Source of the DNA: Asterias rubens
Lineage: Eukaryota; Echinodermata; Asteroidea; Forcipulatida; Asteriidae
Reading direction: 5' to 3'
Length of the DNA stretch: 64,000 nt
NCBI RefSeq assembly: GCF_902459465.1
Contig: NC_047083.1
Location: 10,221,526 to 10,285,525, forward strand
The position numbers were made by a program, and so were the translations under genes. The notes under the pieces were generated by a model. The model had not been told where the DNA came from. It did no database searches and saw only the letters and a list, made by a program, of their open reading frames with translations. Below are positions 33,093 to 44,763 of the stretch, one piece after another. How positions within the stretch are numbered: the first letter of the stretch is position 1; each line of letters starts with the position of its first letter.

Positions 33093-36000
33093 AAACCTCA
33101 CCCTGACTGCATACAGCCGGAAGGAAAACAGAAGCTGGCATGGTGCCCGACTAACTTTGCGTGACGTCACTGCATTATGTAGAAGGCGCTATATGAGATG
33201 ATTTTCAAATGAATATTCATGAGATGATTTTTCAAATGAATATTCATGAGATGATTTTTCAAATGAATATTAACTTTATGAGCGTGTTGGTTGAAGTCTG
33301 TAAGAGTAATTTACCATCTAGAACCGGCTGTAAAGGATGGTTGGAAAAAAAAACGCGTCTATAATTTTAGATTTTAGTTTAGTTTATTGGAATAAATCAG
33401 AGTTTTCACTTGTAAAGTTTTTCAAACTTCACATACCTCTGTAAAGTTCTTGGACACATTTCTTTATAATGATATTTTTTTCTGAAACACTCAGAATCAA
33501 ATTCATATTTCACATAAATAGTTTGCAAACTCGGCTATGTTTTCTATTATAGAGTGCAAGAATAATAAAGGATTATTTTGTCCTGGAAAATAATATTCTA
33601 CAGAGAGGCTTTTCATTTTATTAATTTAAAACTGCATGTGCTGTAGATGTGGAGGGAAGCTTGCTAACCAGATATTCTTAGTTAAATATTACTCGCTGTA
33701 ACACTCAAGTTAGGCCTATTTGTGAATTGAAGACTATTTCAATATTTATTATCAAAATATAAATTGTTTTTTCTTGAAAACGGTATCACCACATGTGCCT
33801 TTTGTAATAATTAAGTGTACAAATATATATTTATGCATAGATTGGGTTAAAATCACCCTTGAGTAAGAATAGATCCCCCATAGGTATATAGACTGATGTA
33901 GTCTTAGGAATGGTCGACTGTGTATAAAGGGGGTATAAAGCTAATCAGTTCAGTCATTTGAATGCGAAAAGATAGCATAAGTCAAAACGCTTTGTATTTT
34001 ATAATTTGCTATACCAAGTCTAATAAACAAAATGCTGAATTAACCTTTGGGTGTCTTGTTCCTTATTGGTAGCTGTGAAAGTGAATACTATATATATATA
34101 TATTGAAACAGGGATCAGACTGTTTCATTTTTTAGGCTTTTTTTTAACGAGAGTTGCTGTGATGAAAAAGTTCGTTGAACTTATACTGAACCAGACGTTT
34201 GTGCTGTACGTGGTCTACAAAAGTGACTCAAGATAACATCACGTTATGATAATACCAACAGAAGTATAATGTTCAAATACACATTAAGTGAAACATGCAT
34301 CTGCAGTAATAATTGGAATGCATGTTTCACTTCATGCGTATTTTGGAACAATACTATGTCCAGTCCAAAGTATGAAATTAGTGTTTGCTTTGTCTAATCT
34401 GGGAACACAATATATTTATTTTAGTTTTAATAACATGCTCAACCTATGTCTTTACAGTTACATTATAGTTTTTGAGAAAGAGGAAATTTCTCACTCAAGA
34501 TTTGAATCTTAAAAAGACTTGCAGGCCTGAAGCATTTCTACCTAAAAGCACAACAAGGAATTGAAGGTGGCAAACTATGTATGATAAACCTGATTATACC
34601 ATTAACCTAATTACCAAAGTTAAACAATAATTGTTTGTGAATAATCAGTATTATGTTTATCCTGGGTGGCTGGAGGTTCTGTGCCCCCCCCCCCATATGG
34701 CGCCCTCTTTTGAATCATTCTTCTCAGGCTCTCGTTAAAATCCCTTCGGTGGGGGGGGGGGGGGGGGGGGGTTGGCTGCAATTAAGTATTGTGTGACGAG
34801 TTGTCATGATATTGAGAAAACCTGATAAGTCAATTTGGCTATAAAGTTTGCCCTTTTGCTCGACAAGTGGAGTGCAGTTTTATGAAATTGGCAGCAATAA
34901 GGTTAAGGGAAATAAACACAATTTCTGGGAGTAGTATTTTGTTCAACATTTTAATTAAGAATCAGTTTCGATAGAGGGCGGTTTAGTTAATGAATCACCA
35001 AGAGGGTTTTCAATTAGCGGGCGAAGTTCATTGGTGATATTTATTGCTGCTCGTACTTTGCAAGGGTGTTTTCATCTGACTTTTGATTCTTTAGGGAGCC
35101 ACTTTGTACATGTACTACATGGCCCCCGGGTCTAACATCTCACCAATGTTTTCTTTCTGGGGCGTTGGTTTATTACGCACCGTATTATTTGTTTTTACAT
35201 GTATCCAAAAGTTGGCAAAGGGGTGTTTTGAGTACGTAGTTGAAGTCATGGTGGGCAAGTAGTTTGCCGAAATCGGACGTTAAGTAAACGTTTTAATATA
35301 TTTATTCACTTGGGTTAGGGTTAAAACACATTGGTTGACCTCGATTATTTTAAAAACGTTTACTTCACGTTATATTTTTGCAAATTATTTGCCCACCATG
35401 ACTTCAACTACGTATCGAAAATACCCCCTTGCCGAATTTTGACTCTTGTTAACTTAAATATTTACAACTGTTGCTGGTAAAAGATACATCCAGCCCCGGG
35501 AGCCATGATGCACAAAATGGCTCTCTAAACAAGCTAAAGTCAGGTGAAAAATATTCAAGTTAGGCTTTCCGCCCTCTCGTTTGAACAGTTTCCTTTTAAA
35601 AATGTTGGACCGCACCTCATCAAAAAGGTTTGATAAGAAAACAAACAATTTTGAAGTTCTGGTAATGCCTGCAACCAAAAGGAGTTCCCAGTGAGCTAAA
35701 ACTAAAATTTAGTATAAACATCTGACGTTACACTTCAAGACTCGTAACTAATACTGTACCATCCTTGAGCCCACGTCAGGATCTTTCAAAATGCACCTTT
35801 GACTCTTTATGTCTGCTTTGCGCACACCGTTAAGTATACATAGCGCCCTCTGTTGATGTTGGAGCTCAATAGTAATAATAATAATAATATGGATTTATAA
35901 TACATTAAAAAGCAGCGTTATATTTATTTAAAGTGGCGGCAACGAAACACCACAACATGAAAAGAGAAACGCACCGTGGCACTAATGGGCTTCCGTACTC

Positions 36001-36224
36001 TTTAACTGTGGACTTAGATCCCGATAAGAAAATAGCAAATACAACGAAGTAACTATCTATATAGAGACTTGCGGTAACGCCATGTAATGACTATTGTCTG
36101 AAATTTAATGAGTTGGGTGGTTCTGAAAATAACCATTGGTTTCAACTCGACGTTTCGGTCAGTATGTAACTATCGTTTTGTGAATAACCATCAGTATAAT
36201 CATCAGAGACAGGAAGTTTGCAAA
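33093..36224. other. LIM-gene 3' UTR and intergenic region
   Basis: 3' UTR to about 34045, with a threefold 27-bp repeat of GAGATGATTTTTCAAATGAA at 33195-33270 and a polyadenylation signal at 34022. Beyond it is a 22-base G run at about 34749-34770, a family A remnant near 34465-34510, a foldback at 35213-35435 and a short ATA microsatellite at 35872. No gene is supported until the transporter. Confidence 0.6.
35213..35435. mobile_element. Foldback/MITE element (family E)
   Basis: GGCAAAGGGGTGTTTTGAGT and the following TACGTAGTTGAAGTCATGGT are inverted at 35386-35435 as ACCATGACTTCAACTACGTA plus a diverged end. The inner AAACGTTTTA/TAAAAACGTTT arms make the whole 220 bp nearly self-complementary. 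Confidence 0.85.
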
Positions 36225-38708
36225 ATGGCAATAGTTGGAAACAGAAGAGGCTGGATTGCTGTGGCTTGTTTGAATGTAACTTGGATGTTATGGACGGGAA
36301 CTATTAAAGGTCTTGGATTGATGATACCGAGTCTTATGGAGCAATTTACAGCTCAGACTTGGCTGATAGGGTGGATGATAGATATTGTTATTGCAGTTAT
36401 TAATATTTCAGGTAATTTATCTTCAGTGAAAATATCGTCTTCTTTTCTGTTTGGGAATCACTCTTCATCGTTCTTGTTATCATTTTCTTTCATTACTTAC
36501 AGCTATTGGTACTACTACTTAAAATAATTACTTGGTATTGAGCAAAGGTGAGCTGTTGATAATAAAACAGTTAATAATGGCTCCCTTTGAAGAAACGTAG
36601 TTTTTAAGAAAAAGGGTGTTTCTTTACTCAAAATATTAAAATACTTCCAGACTTGAAGCCTTTTATTTTGCATCTGGAAGCAGACACTTGTCCACCAAGG
36701 TAGTTTTTCTTTCATTGTTCTCCTGTATCTTCGATGACCAATAGAGTCAACTTTTTCACAGATTTGTTATGCATACACATTATGCTGGGATTCAACCAAA
36801 GATGTCCAGTGCCTTTAAAACATACACAGAATTATTACTTATACAAGACCGTCAGTTTTACCGTTAGGGGCGACATTCGGTCCTAGATTTGTTGTCACTT
36901 TAAACTCACAAATGAATAAACCAATATTATGCAAGTCTTAGAACACACTTCTTATGTGGAATGATTGGTGCACTGTTCGCAATTTATGGTCCCGATTTAC
37001 TGTTTGGTTCTGTGTTTTACAACCTGATAGGACCGGTAGCTGCACCGTTGGGGGCGACATTTGGTGTTAGAGCTGTTGTCATGGTGAGCGGTATGATGGT
37101 TGGAGGTTCTTTGATTGTGGCTTCATTTGGTTCAATCGTTGCTCAACTCATAATGATACTGGCGATTGGATATGGTAAATCGAAACAAAGTTTGACAAAT
37201 CTCGTTTTTTTCTTCTTCTTATGAACTCAAAGGACCAACAAGTTTTTTTTAAATGCCCCCCCCCCCCAAAAAAAAAAAAAAAACTGGAAAAAATCGAAAA
37301 CAGTTTGAAAAATCGAGATACAGTCTTTTCATCAAGGCAATAATATGACAACTTCATTCAAACATTATAATTACTCTAAATTGTGAAATGTTCCTTTTGC
37401 TTTAAAGGGCCAGGAATGAGCTTCGCAAATATTCTGACAAAAGTTGAAATAGCACGTCGTTTCGAGCATAACTACGCAACAGCTAATGGAATCGCACAAA
37501 CAGGAAACCCACTTGGACTGATCTTAGTCGTTCCTTTAATCAAACTATGTCTTGATACATACGGATGGAGGGGTGCATTTCTTGTGTTAGGAGGACTGAA
37601 CCTGAATCTTGTCGTATGTGGCGCCCTTCTAGGTAAACCATCAATTGAGACGAATCGAGAATCTTTCAAGTCTGTTCCTTCTTGCGAGGAGGGAACCACC
37701 ACAAAGAGTAGTACTTTAAGAAACGCTTTGGTGATTCTAAAAAGTCGATTCGGCATCTCTGTTTGTCTGCGTCTTACCTTCTGGATCCCAGCTATTATGT
37801 TTATTTGTAACACTGTAGTGGACGCTTTCTGGAGTATTTACTACGTCAACCACGTGGAAGTTAAAGGTTTCACCTCAGATAACGCAGTGGTCTTCATCAC
37901 AGCGGCTGGTGTGGCCAAACTATTCTCAAAAATTGGTTTTGGAATTCTGGTCGATAGAGGGATTTTGAAGCTGAGACCAGCACTCGCTATTGTTATAATA
38001 GTACCTATGATTTGTTTAATCATTGATCCATGGATGGACTCCTATTGGCTGTTGCTAATTAATGTCGTCATCTTTGCAGCCTTCTCTAGTGCCCTGGCGT
38101 CTTTGAATGATGTTTACACGAGGGAGTTAATTGGAAGGGACCTGATTGCTTGTGCATTTAGTTGGATGGGTTTGGCAATCGGTATCATAACCTTCTGCAG
38201 CGGATTTTTACCAGGTAAATTAATATTCATGAAGTTTTTTTTATCTACTATGCCATAAATGCTCTTCATAACAACGCAGCGAGGCAAGCTAGAAACAAGT
38301 TTAGTTTTGAGGTAGTTGATCCAATATACTGGCTGCAAACTTAATAAGTGTTTCTCTTTCACACGCAGCGAGGCAAGCTAGAAACAAGTTTAGTTTTGAG
38401 GTAGTTGATCCAATATACTGGCTGCAAACTTAATAAGGCCGTGTCCGAAACGGTGACTTCGGCTACAGCTATGGCTAGCTCGCGCGCGTCTGCCTATTCT
38501 TCAACACTGGTAGACGCGCTGATCTAGACGTAGCTGTAGCCGAAGTCGTCGTTTCGGACACGGCCTAAGTGTTTCTCTTTCACATTTAGGTTGGATACTC
38601 GAGCAGACTGGAAGCTATGACGTAGCATTCGTCGTCACAGGATGTCTTTATATTCCACCGTTGGTGGCACTCTTTATAGAAAGTGTTCTTCTACAAAGAA
38701 ACACTTGA
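36225..38708 (+). CDS. SLC16-like (monocarboxylate transporter family) MFS protein
   Basis: Probable 12-segment plasma-membrane transporter of the MCT family. Exons: 36225-36411, 37031-37174, 37408-38214, 38590-38708 (418 aa, all phase-1 junctions agreeing). The N-terminus GNRRGWIAVACLN stands where MCTs have the (D/E)GGWGW signature, here degenerate. Then come GPVAAPLGATFGVRAVVMVS (loop 2-3, with Gly and Arg typical of the family), YGPGMSFAN, ANGIAQTGNPLG, YGWRGAFLVLGGL in the middle of the N-half, a charged central loop around residues 190-215, and a hydrophobic C-half ending in PGWILEQTGSYDVAF. The substrate cannot be told from sequence. An in-frame upstream ATG at 36108 would add 39 residues, so the start is uncertain. 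The last intron carries a tandem duplication and a MITE. Confidence 0.87.
36530..36825. mobile_element. Family A MITE, left end eroded
   Basis: Contains GAGCTGTTGATAATAAAACA, GGCTCCCTTTGAAGAAACGT and the right terminus GATGTCCAGTGCCTTTAAA. In transporter intron 1. Confidence 0.75.
38275..38589. repeat. 89-bp tandem duplication in transporter intron 3
   Basis: 38275-38363 is repeated from 38364. The second copy is split by the MITE at 38437-38565 and resumes at 38569 with GTGTTTCTCTTTCACA. Confidence 0.88.
38437..38565. mobile_element. PIF/Harbinger-like MITE with TAA target duplication
   Basis: Terminal inverted repeat GGCCGTGTCCGAAACG...CGACTTCGGCTACAGCTA at the left and its inverse ending TTTCGGACACGGCC at the right, 129 bp. 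It is flanked by TAA on both sides (38434-38436 and 38566-38568). The GGCCGT start and three-base T(A/T)A duplication fit PIF/Harbinger non-autonomous elements. No transposase is present. Confidence 0.85.
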
Positions 38709-39884
38709 TCTTTGGTTGTATGCAATGTTTTTGTTGTGCTTTTGGGCTCATATTATGGAGTTATTCGTGTTGACAAGTTATATTTACTCAAACACTTATT
38801 AAATTTGGTGAAGTTTGCAGATACTACTATTCCGTCCACGTCGATTCAAGTATAGTGCGCCACCTAGAGGGTGCACTGGGCCAGGCGAAATTGTTTTGTA
38901 GTATTATTATTAGTTTTGTATGACATAAAAAACTGCAGGATCTCTTTTGGCGAACTTACGTTTTTTTATGGTGGATATGAAACGTTGTCATTAGGAAAGT
39001 TAAGATATGAAGAGCGTGTTGTCAATGTCGATGTGAGGCTTGGTTTACTTTTCAAGATGGACAAAAGGTATCACTGGTGTTAACACTGTGTCTTTAGTGA
39101 CGTACTTTTTAATGAAATTGTTTCAACCCTGCAGGATCTTGGCTGTACAACATTGACCGAGCAAAAAGTTTGTAACATTAATTAAATGTTCTCGGATTGT
39201 CCTTCGTTTTGAAAAGTTCACCATTATAGTTGGGTACATGTAAACACTTAAAATCTCCCTTAAAGGCACTGCACACTATTGGTAATTATTACTCGAAATA
39301 ATTGTTAGCTAAAAACTTTCTTGGTAACAAGCAATGGAGAGCTGTTGATAGTATAAAATATTGTGAGAAACGGCTCCCTCTGAAGTAATGTAGTTTCTGA
39401 GCTAGTAATTTTCCACTCAATTAATAAAAACTTAATTAGCTGAAGCCTTTTATGCATCTGACGAAAGCACACAAAGTAGGGCAACAGGGTTGTTCCCTTT
39501 CATGATTCTTTCGCATCTTCAATGACCAATATTGAGCCCAAATTTTTCCAGGTTTGTTATTTCATGCAAGTTGGGATACACCAAGATAGAAGACTTGTCT
39601 TTGACAATTACCAAAAGGTGTCCAGGGCCTGTAAATGACCATTAAGGTATTGCAGGGACGTGTCCGTGCGGCTTGCCTTTGGCCGGGCCACCAGGTTTGT
39701 TTTTCTTACAAAGTAGTCTTTTTTAAAAGTACACAACCATAAAAAGTTGTAAATGTTATAATTATGTGTGGTGCACTTATCGACCTAAATACCTATAAAT
39801 GAATTACAATGATAAAGGTTGTGTCAAACTCAAGTTTGTTCTTTGTTATTGATGTAAACGATACTGAAATTAATCACGTGAGGA
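38709..39884. other. Transporter downstream region
   Basis: Transporter 3' UTR and spacer before the convergent lectin locus. Contains a family A MITE at 39262-39636. No gene is seen. Confidence 0.6.
39262..39636. mobile_element. Family A palindromic MITE, full copy
   Basis: Left AAAGGCACTGCACACTATTG, right GACAATTACCAAAAGGTGTCCAG. The internal CATTTTGT-free variant has ACGGCTCCCTCTGAAGTAAT. About 375 bp. Confidence 0.9.
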
Positions 39885-40155
39885 TTAAGTACCTCGTTCG
39901 TACAAGTGACAGTTCTCAACAAACATGACGTCATCCACGAGAGCTTCGAATTGAGTGACGTCATTAAGTTGACACGTCATCTTCTTCCCATCTTGGATGA
40001 TATTGAATGATTGACACTTCGCCTCCCTGGTACACTTCGAGCCACATTCAAGGTTTGTACCAATTCTTGTACAGTGAATCTCTCTTGTCACCAACGCAGA
40101 GCAGGGAACCAGTGTTATCAATATCTCTACATCCAATCCACAACTCGATCTCCTC
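39885..40155 (-). pseudogene. Truncated second lectin/PAN copy
   Basis: Directly downstream of the lectin gene on the same strand. At about 40058-40150, one frame encodes LWIGCRDIDNTGSLLCVGDK and ends NWYK, matching the lectin's LWIGCKDVDNTRKMRC to NWHD segment. The next part, 39885-40057, is in another frame and encodes a PAN-like module with CGSKCTREAKCQSFN and CQLNDVTQ, matching the gene's C-terminus. The second half of the lectin domain, the signal peptide and the first half are missing. A deletion with frameshift is the simplest reading; use as an alternative 3' exon is less likely. Confidence 0.75.
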
Positions 40156-40169
40156 TGACGTTTTGGCGC

Positions 40170-40937
40170 CTAAACAGTTAAAGGCTCATAATAGAAGCAT
40201 GTGTCCATAGATGTGACGTCGGTGATGACGTCAGCTTCAAGACGAGTTGCGTCATTGTGCTGGCAAATGATTCCATCAAGCTTCTTCAAGAGATTGAAGG
40301 AGTGGCAGTGGGGCTCGGCCCAGCAGGTCAGACCACACCCAATAGGGTGTTTGACGATAAAGCTCTTGATCTGATGGTTGAGCATACACAACTCGGGCGC
40401 GTGGATGTAAAGAGCCGATGAGGGCGCTATTCGAGGTCGGTATAACTCTACCTTCGTTTCACAGGCCACAAAGAAGAGACTGTTACAATTCCTATCTGCA
40501 AGCATCCCGCTGTATTCTCCTTTCATCCTTATGCAATCGTGTGCTTCATTCGGCTCGTTGTCATGCCAATTTGGATAAAGTGTGTTATCTTGATCACCTT
40601 GGCAACGCATCTTTCTTGTATTGTCAACATCCTTACACCCAATCCAAAGTTGTAAGTCTCCGGACGGTACTGCACCTTTAAGTATCATCCATTTGGTCAT
40701 CTCGTCCCATAAATAATCGTACTCACTGTCTGTATTTGGGACTATCATATTTACCCCAAGTTGTTCACATGCCTTTACACCATCGTCATAATTCATCTTG
40801 CTGGACAGTAAAATGTAGCATGAATCATTCCATTCCTTCCAACCAGGTGGACATGCTGACGTCACAGCACTAACAGCAACAACAACAACAACAAGTGCGG
40901 TTTGAAAATACTTCTGAGATGCAGTCGTAGATGCCAT
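40170..40937 (-). CDS. Secreted C-type lectin with C-terminal PAN/apple-like module
   Basis: Single-exon gene, 255 aa. The N-terminus has a short polar stretch then a hydrophobic core (ALVVVVVAVSAVTSA), a signal peptide. The C-type lectin domain runs from CPPGWKEWNDSCY to FFVACE (about residues 28-160), with the LWIGC core motif. It has EPN in NWHDNEPNEAHDC, which in this fold usually goes with mannose-type ligands. The second calcium motif (WND) is replaced by ADRNC, so calcium-dependent sugar binding is doubtful. Residues about 180-255 hold cysteines and HSFNLLKKLDGIICQHND, the pattern of PAN/apple-like domains (C..C..SFN..C.LN). Such lectins are large immune-type families in echinoderms (established generally; this member's role is inferred). 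A broken second copy lies just downstream. Confidence 0.85.
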   Translation of the reverse strand: MASTTASQKYFQTALVVVVVAVSAVTSACPPGWKEWNDSCYILLSSKMNYDDGVKACEQLGVNMIVPNTDSEYDYLWDEMTKWMILKGAVPSGDLQLWIGCKDVDNTRKMRCQGDQDNTLYPNWHDNEPNEAHDCIRMKGEYSGMLADRNCNSLFFVACETKVELYRPRIAPSSALYIHAPELCMLNHQIKSFIVKHPIGCGLTCWAEPHCHSFNLLKKLDGIICQHNDATRLEADVITDVTSMDTCFYYEPLTV

Positions 40938-41344
40938 TTTTCAGAATAAAATCAAGATCTCAATTTTGTTGAGAGATTTAAAACTCTGTCTAATGAGCAG
41001 TGTATTCTCTGACGCAGTCTGAATAATGTCGTCGCCCACTCTGATCGTCTCACAGCCTATAATGCTCGAGTTAGCAATTTCAGCAATGACGACTACTCTG
41101 CTGACGGCTAACAATTGTTTTCATGTAGACCTATCCCATAATACTTGTGATACATTGCATTGTTCATGTGGCACATAAAAGGTCAGTCATTATCTATTAT
41201 TCCCCAGAGAATCATTAACAGTTTCCAACCCAACGGAGGCGCCACCAGTAATTCACACCAGTAATTCACACAAACAAATACCGTTCCTAAGGGGTGATAT
41301 TTTTTACTTTGCGCATTGCGGTGAATTTTTGTGTAATGGCTTTC

Positions 41345-41672
41345 TGCCACTATTGGTATTACTCATTATAATTGTTAGCATAAAGACTAACTTGGTAATG
41401 AGCAATAAAATTGAGAGCAGTTGATAGTTGTGAGAAACGGCTTCCCTTGAAGCAACGTAGTTTTTGAGAAAGAGGTAATTTCTCACCGGAAGTCCTTTTT
41501 TTATGCATCACATGTGCAACCAGGGTGGTTTTTTTTTCATCATTCTCTTGCAATTTCGATGACCAATAGCTCAAATTGTCACAGTTTTTTTTATTAATTC
41601 ATAATGTTAGGAAACACCAAGTGAACATACTAGTCTTTGACAAAAATATTACCAAATGTGTCCAGTGCCATC
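41345..41672. mobile_element. Family A palindromic MITE
   Basis: CCACTATTGGTATTACTCAT at the left to ATTACCAAATGTGTCCAGTG at the right, with the family interior (GAGAAACGGCTTCCCTTGAA). Somewhat diverged. Confidence 0.85.
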
Positions 41673-43327
41673 TGTTTTTGGAACAATCCTATGTAGAGAT
41701 AGATACATTAAAACTAACCCATGAAAAACCCTGGAAAGCGCCCCTTTGTTTTTGCGCACATTGACGCGCTGCTTGGTCACGATCACCGCTGCAGCTTTCA
41801 TTATATTCTTGCATTATTGAGTTCAGAATAAGGGAATCAATGTGTAATGAAGAGGTTTTCAACTAGTGGTTTAAACCCATGCCGAGGCCTGGACTTGATA
41901 ATTTTTCCAAGACGAAGTCGAGGTAAATTATAAAGAACCAGGCCTCATAAATACATTTACGGTCAAAAAACATCAACACCTTTGGTCACAAGGTAAAATG
42001 AATGCAAAAATTATAATTATTCAATGATTTCTTTCAACACAACACCCCTCCAGCTATGAAATGGTTAAAGGCGATCAGGTACCATAATCATTTACAGGAT
42101 TATTGTTGTCAAATTAATTGAAAGCCGGGCTGTTTCTATGCTCCAAAACCGTATAGCTAATAGGGTAATACATCAAATACTGTTAATAAAGTGACCCATA
42201 ATAAAATAACTGACTATAGCTAGCATAGAAGTCACATAGATGTATAATTGGAAAATGTACATCATTTTTTATAATTTTTTAAAGTAGTGGTTAGCCCTTT
42301 CGCTCATCGGTTTAGAAGTCGGGGTGTGGGGCTATTGAGCTGCAGATCAGATTTTGTTTACAAACAGCTTGGAAAAGCAACCGATCGTTATTATAATTAG
42401 TTAAAAATATTACTTTTGTCTTTGCCTTGGAAAAAAATACTAATGATGACATTTTTTGTCACCAATTTGTATGGAGCTATAGCTTCATGAGGAGGGCCGG
42501 TGTCAGATGCAATTGTGTCCGCCATGCAATACTGTCCGACCCGGACTGTTTTGCATATGCAATCGTGTCCGGGGCTATCCAAAAACCGTCCGGTGGACAT
42601 GTACATGAATGTACATGTACATTGTGCGCGCGTAAGTGAGCGTGCATGCTCTGAACCTACGTATACGCAGCATGAATATTCACGTATTTTATAATTGCAG
42701 CGAATACCCATCGGCCGAACATTTCCCATGTCATTAATGACATGCACTTAGCTTGTAAAAAAAAATGGCGATTTTCTTTAATAGCCATAGACCCTCTTGC
42801 ACACGTCACAAGCCCCAAAACTGTCCCCCACACTGAGGTCCATTAACAGCTATCATTGGCTGACAGTTGCGCGTGAACACGCGAATGCATGTTTCAATGT
42901 TTGAAATCAAAGATGGCGGTCAATGAACGTGGTCTCAAATACTGGCCTTCGTTAGTTAAGTTCAGTTTGGGTTCAGTTTGATTAGATAATCCGGTACAAA
43001 TTATTGTTCGTGGTCTGCATGGGGGCTAGATAAGATTTAGTCATTAGTCTTGGTCACAAGACACTCCAGTTGTGTCGTCTAATAAACCATCACCCACGAA
43101 CAACTCACCCGCCACTAGAGGGCACCATCACCCCAGTAACCGCTGACAAATTTACATTTTCCTCATAGAAGAAGTGCCCGTTAACCAGAGGAAACTTTCT
43201 GTGCCCCTTTTAGAAGTTCAAGGCCTTATTTAAAACACACAAACCCGCAACCCACTCAAAGCGGTAGGCTCTGTCACTCAAAGTCAGAGTTGTGATGCAG
43301 TAGTTGCACCTTGAAGAAAACTAATTA

Positions 43328-43434
43328 AAAAGAGCTCTCCATTTATTACCAATAGAGGTCGCACTTTGAGGGCGATGATAAAAAAAGAGCTCTCCATTTA
43401 TTATCGATAGAGGTCGCACTTTAAAGGTGATGAT
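43328..43434. repeat. Tandem duplication, about 58 bp x 2
   Basis: AAAGAGCTCTCCATTTATTA and ATAGAGGTCGCACTTT with a following GATGATA occur twice in tandem with a few substitutions. Confidence 0.85.
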
Positions 43435-44001
43435 ACAAAGAATTTGGACGCAGCATCGATTTGCACATAGAGATTAGACCACAACTCACGTGTAAAAACG
43501 CAATAGACTAATATTCTCTACCCGCAGTAGTAGAGAAATTAAGAGGCCAAGGTAAGACCAAACAATGCTCTCTGTTTTTAGTGGAACAAAGGGACATTTT
43601 TATTTGAAAACTGGAAGATTTTTCTAGTGAAATACTCATGTTGGGTGATGTTGTAGGTTTAATATGTTCAAGTTTTGGGGGCTAATTAAATTAAAGCGGC
43701 CGGCCTCCGGGATTTTCCCCTAGCCGTCCCACTCCCAGGCCTCACTCCTCAGTAGTCAGTGAGTAACAAAACAGAGAGACAAGTTGGGCCAAAAGCTGTC
43801 TGAAATTTTAAAAATCTGATTTCTGTAGGTAAGGGGAGGTAAGAAGTTAACCGTTAACGAATGTCTCTCCATGCCATGGCTCTGGCTTGCTGGAGTAATG
43901 AAACCCGAACCTGCAAGGGAAGTGCAACCACTTCACTTTTCATTTTGTGTGGCTTTGTTTGTTCTGGAATTTTCCAGAAAGAAATATTTTTGTTTCTTCT
44001 T

Positions 44002-44391
44002 TAAAGGCAGTGGACACTATTGGTAATTTCTCAAAATATTTATTATCATAAAACCTTACTTGATTACGAGTAATAGGGAGAGGTTGATAGTATAAAATTG
44101 TGAGAAACAGCTCCCTCTGAAGTAATGTAGTTTTTAAAAAAGAAATAATTTTCCACAATTTTTGATTTCGAGACCTCAGATTTAGAATTTGAGGTCTCGA
44201 AATCAAGCATCTGAAAGCACACAACTTCTTGTGACAAGGGTGTTTTTTTCTTTCATTATTATCTCACAACTTCGACGACCATTGGAGCTCAAATTTTCGC
44301 AGGATAGTTATTTTAGGCATATGTTGACTGTTGAGATGCACCATCTGTGAAGACTAGTCTTTGACAATTAGCAATAGTGTCCACTGTCTTT
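44002..44391. mobile_element. Family A palindromic MITE, full copy
   Basis: AAAGGCAGTGGACACTATTG at the left and CAATAGTGTCCACTGTCTTT at the right. The central GAGACCTCAGATTTAGAATT hairpin is preserved. It lies upstream of FKBP exon 1. Confidence 0.92.
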
Positions 44392-44763
44392 AATTGTCAA
44401 TTTTGACAATCACAATGACAATCACACATAAGTCATAAATGAAATCAAGTTTCAGTAAATAGTATATTGGAGAAGGGCAATAAATTGATTGATACAAAGT
44501 ATAGAAACTATAAACAATGGTGTGGAAAAAAAATGAAGGTTCACAATAAATGTCTCTATGTTTTACCATGATTTTACATTCTTTCTTTTTTTAGTCAAAT
44601 TTGTACAGCCCTGGGCCTTATTTTTACATGGCAGTGAGTCTATGACCAAACAATCAACACACCAGAAACAATTAAATTCTTATTGTTACAAAGTATGGAA
44701 CCTTTACGGATACTTAAGTTGTGTAATTTGTTGAATTTGACTTTCATTTCAGAGTTTTAAAAC

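Larger units (their letters stand above)
40938..44763. other. Lectin upstream and FKBP upstream region
   Basis: Non-coding interval between divergently placed genes. Contains family A MITEs (41345-41672, 44002-44391) and a roughly 58-bp tandem duplication of AAGAGCTCTCCATTTATTA at 43328-43434. A possible FKBP 5' UTR exon ends near 43552 at GCCAAG before GTAAGA (inference). Open frames around 42400-42750 have no recognisable features. Confidence 0.5.

Noticed and set aside
34749-34770. G-quadruplex regulator
   Set aside because: A simple 20-plus G run, likely of uncertain length; no other support.
36961-37224. Separate hydrophobic protein starting at 36961
   Set aside because: Its core is transporter exon 2 (37031-37174); the extra residues are intron read-through on both sides.
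42397-42747. 116-codon Cys-rich minus-strand frame
   Set aside because: No signal peptide, domain pattern or splice context; composition is compatible with chance.
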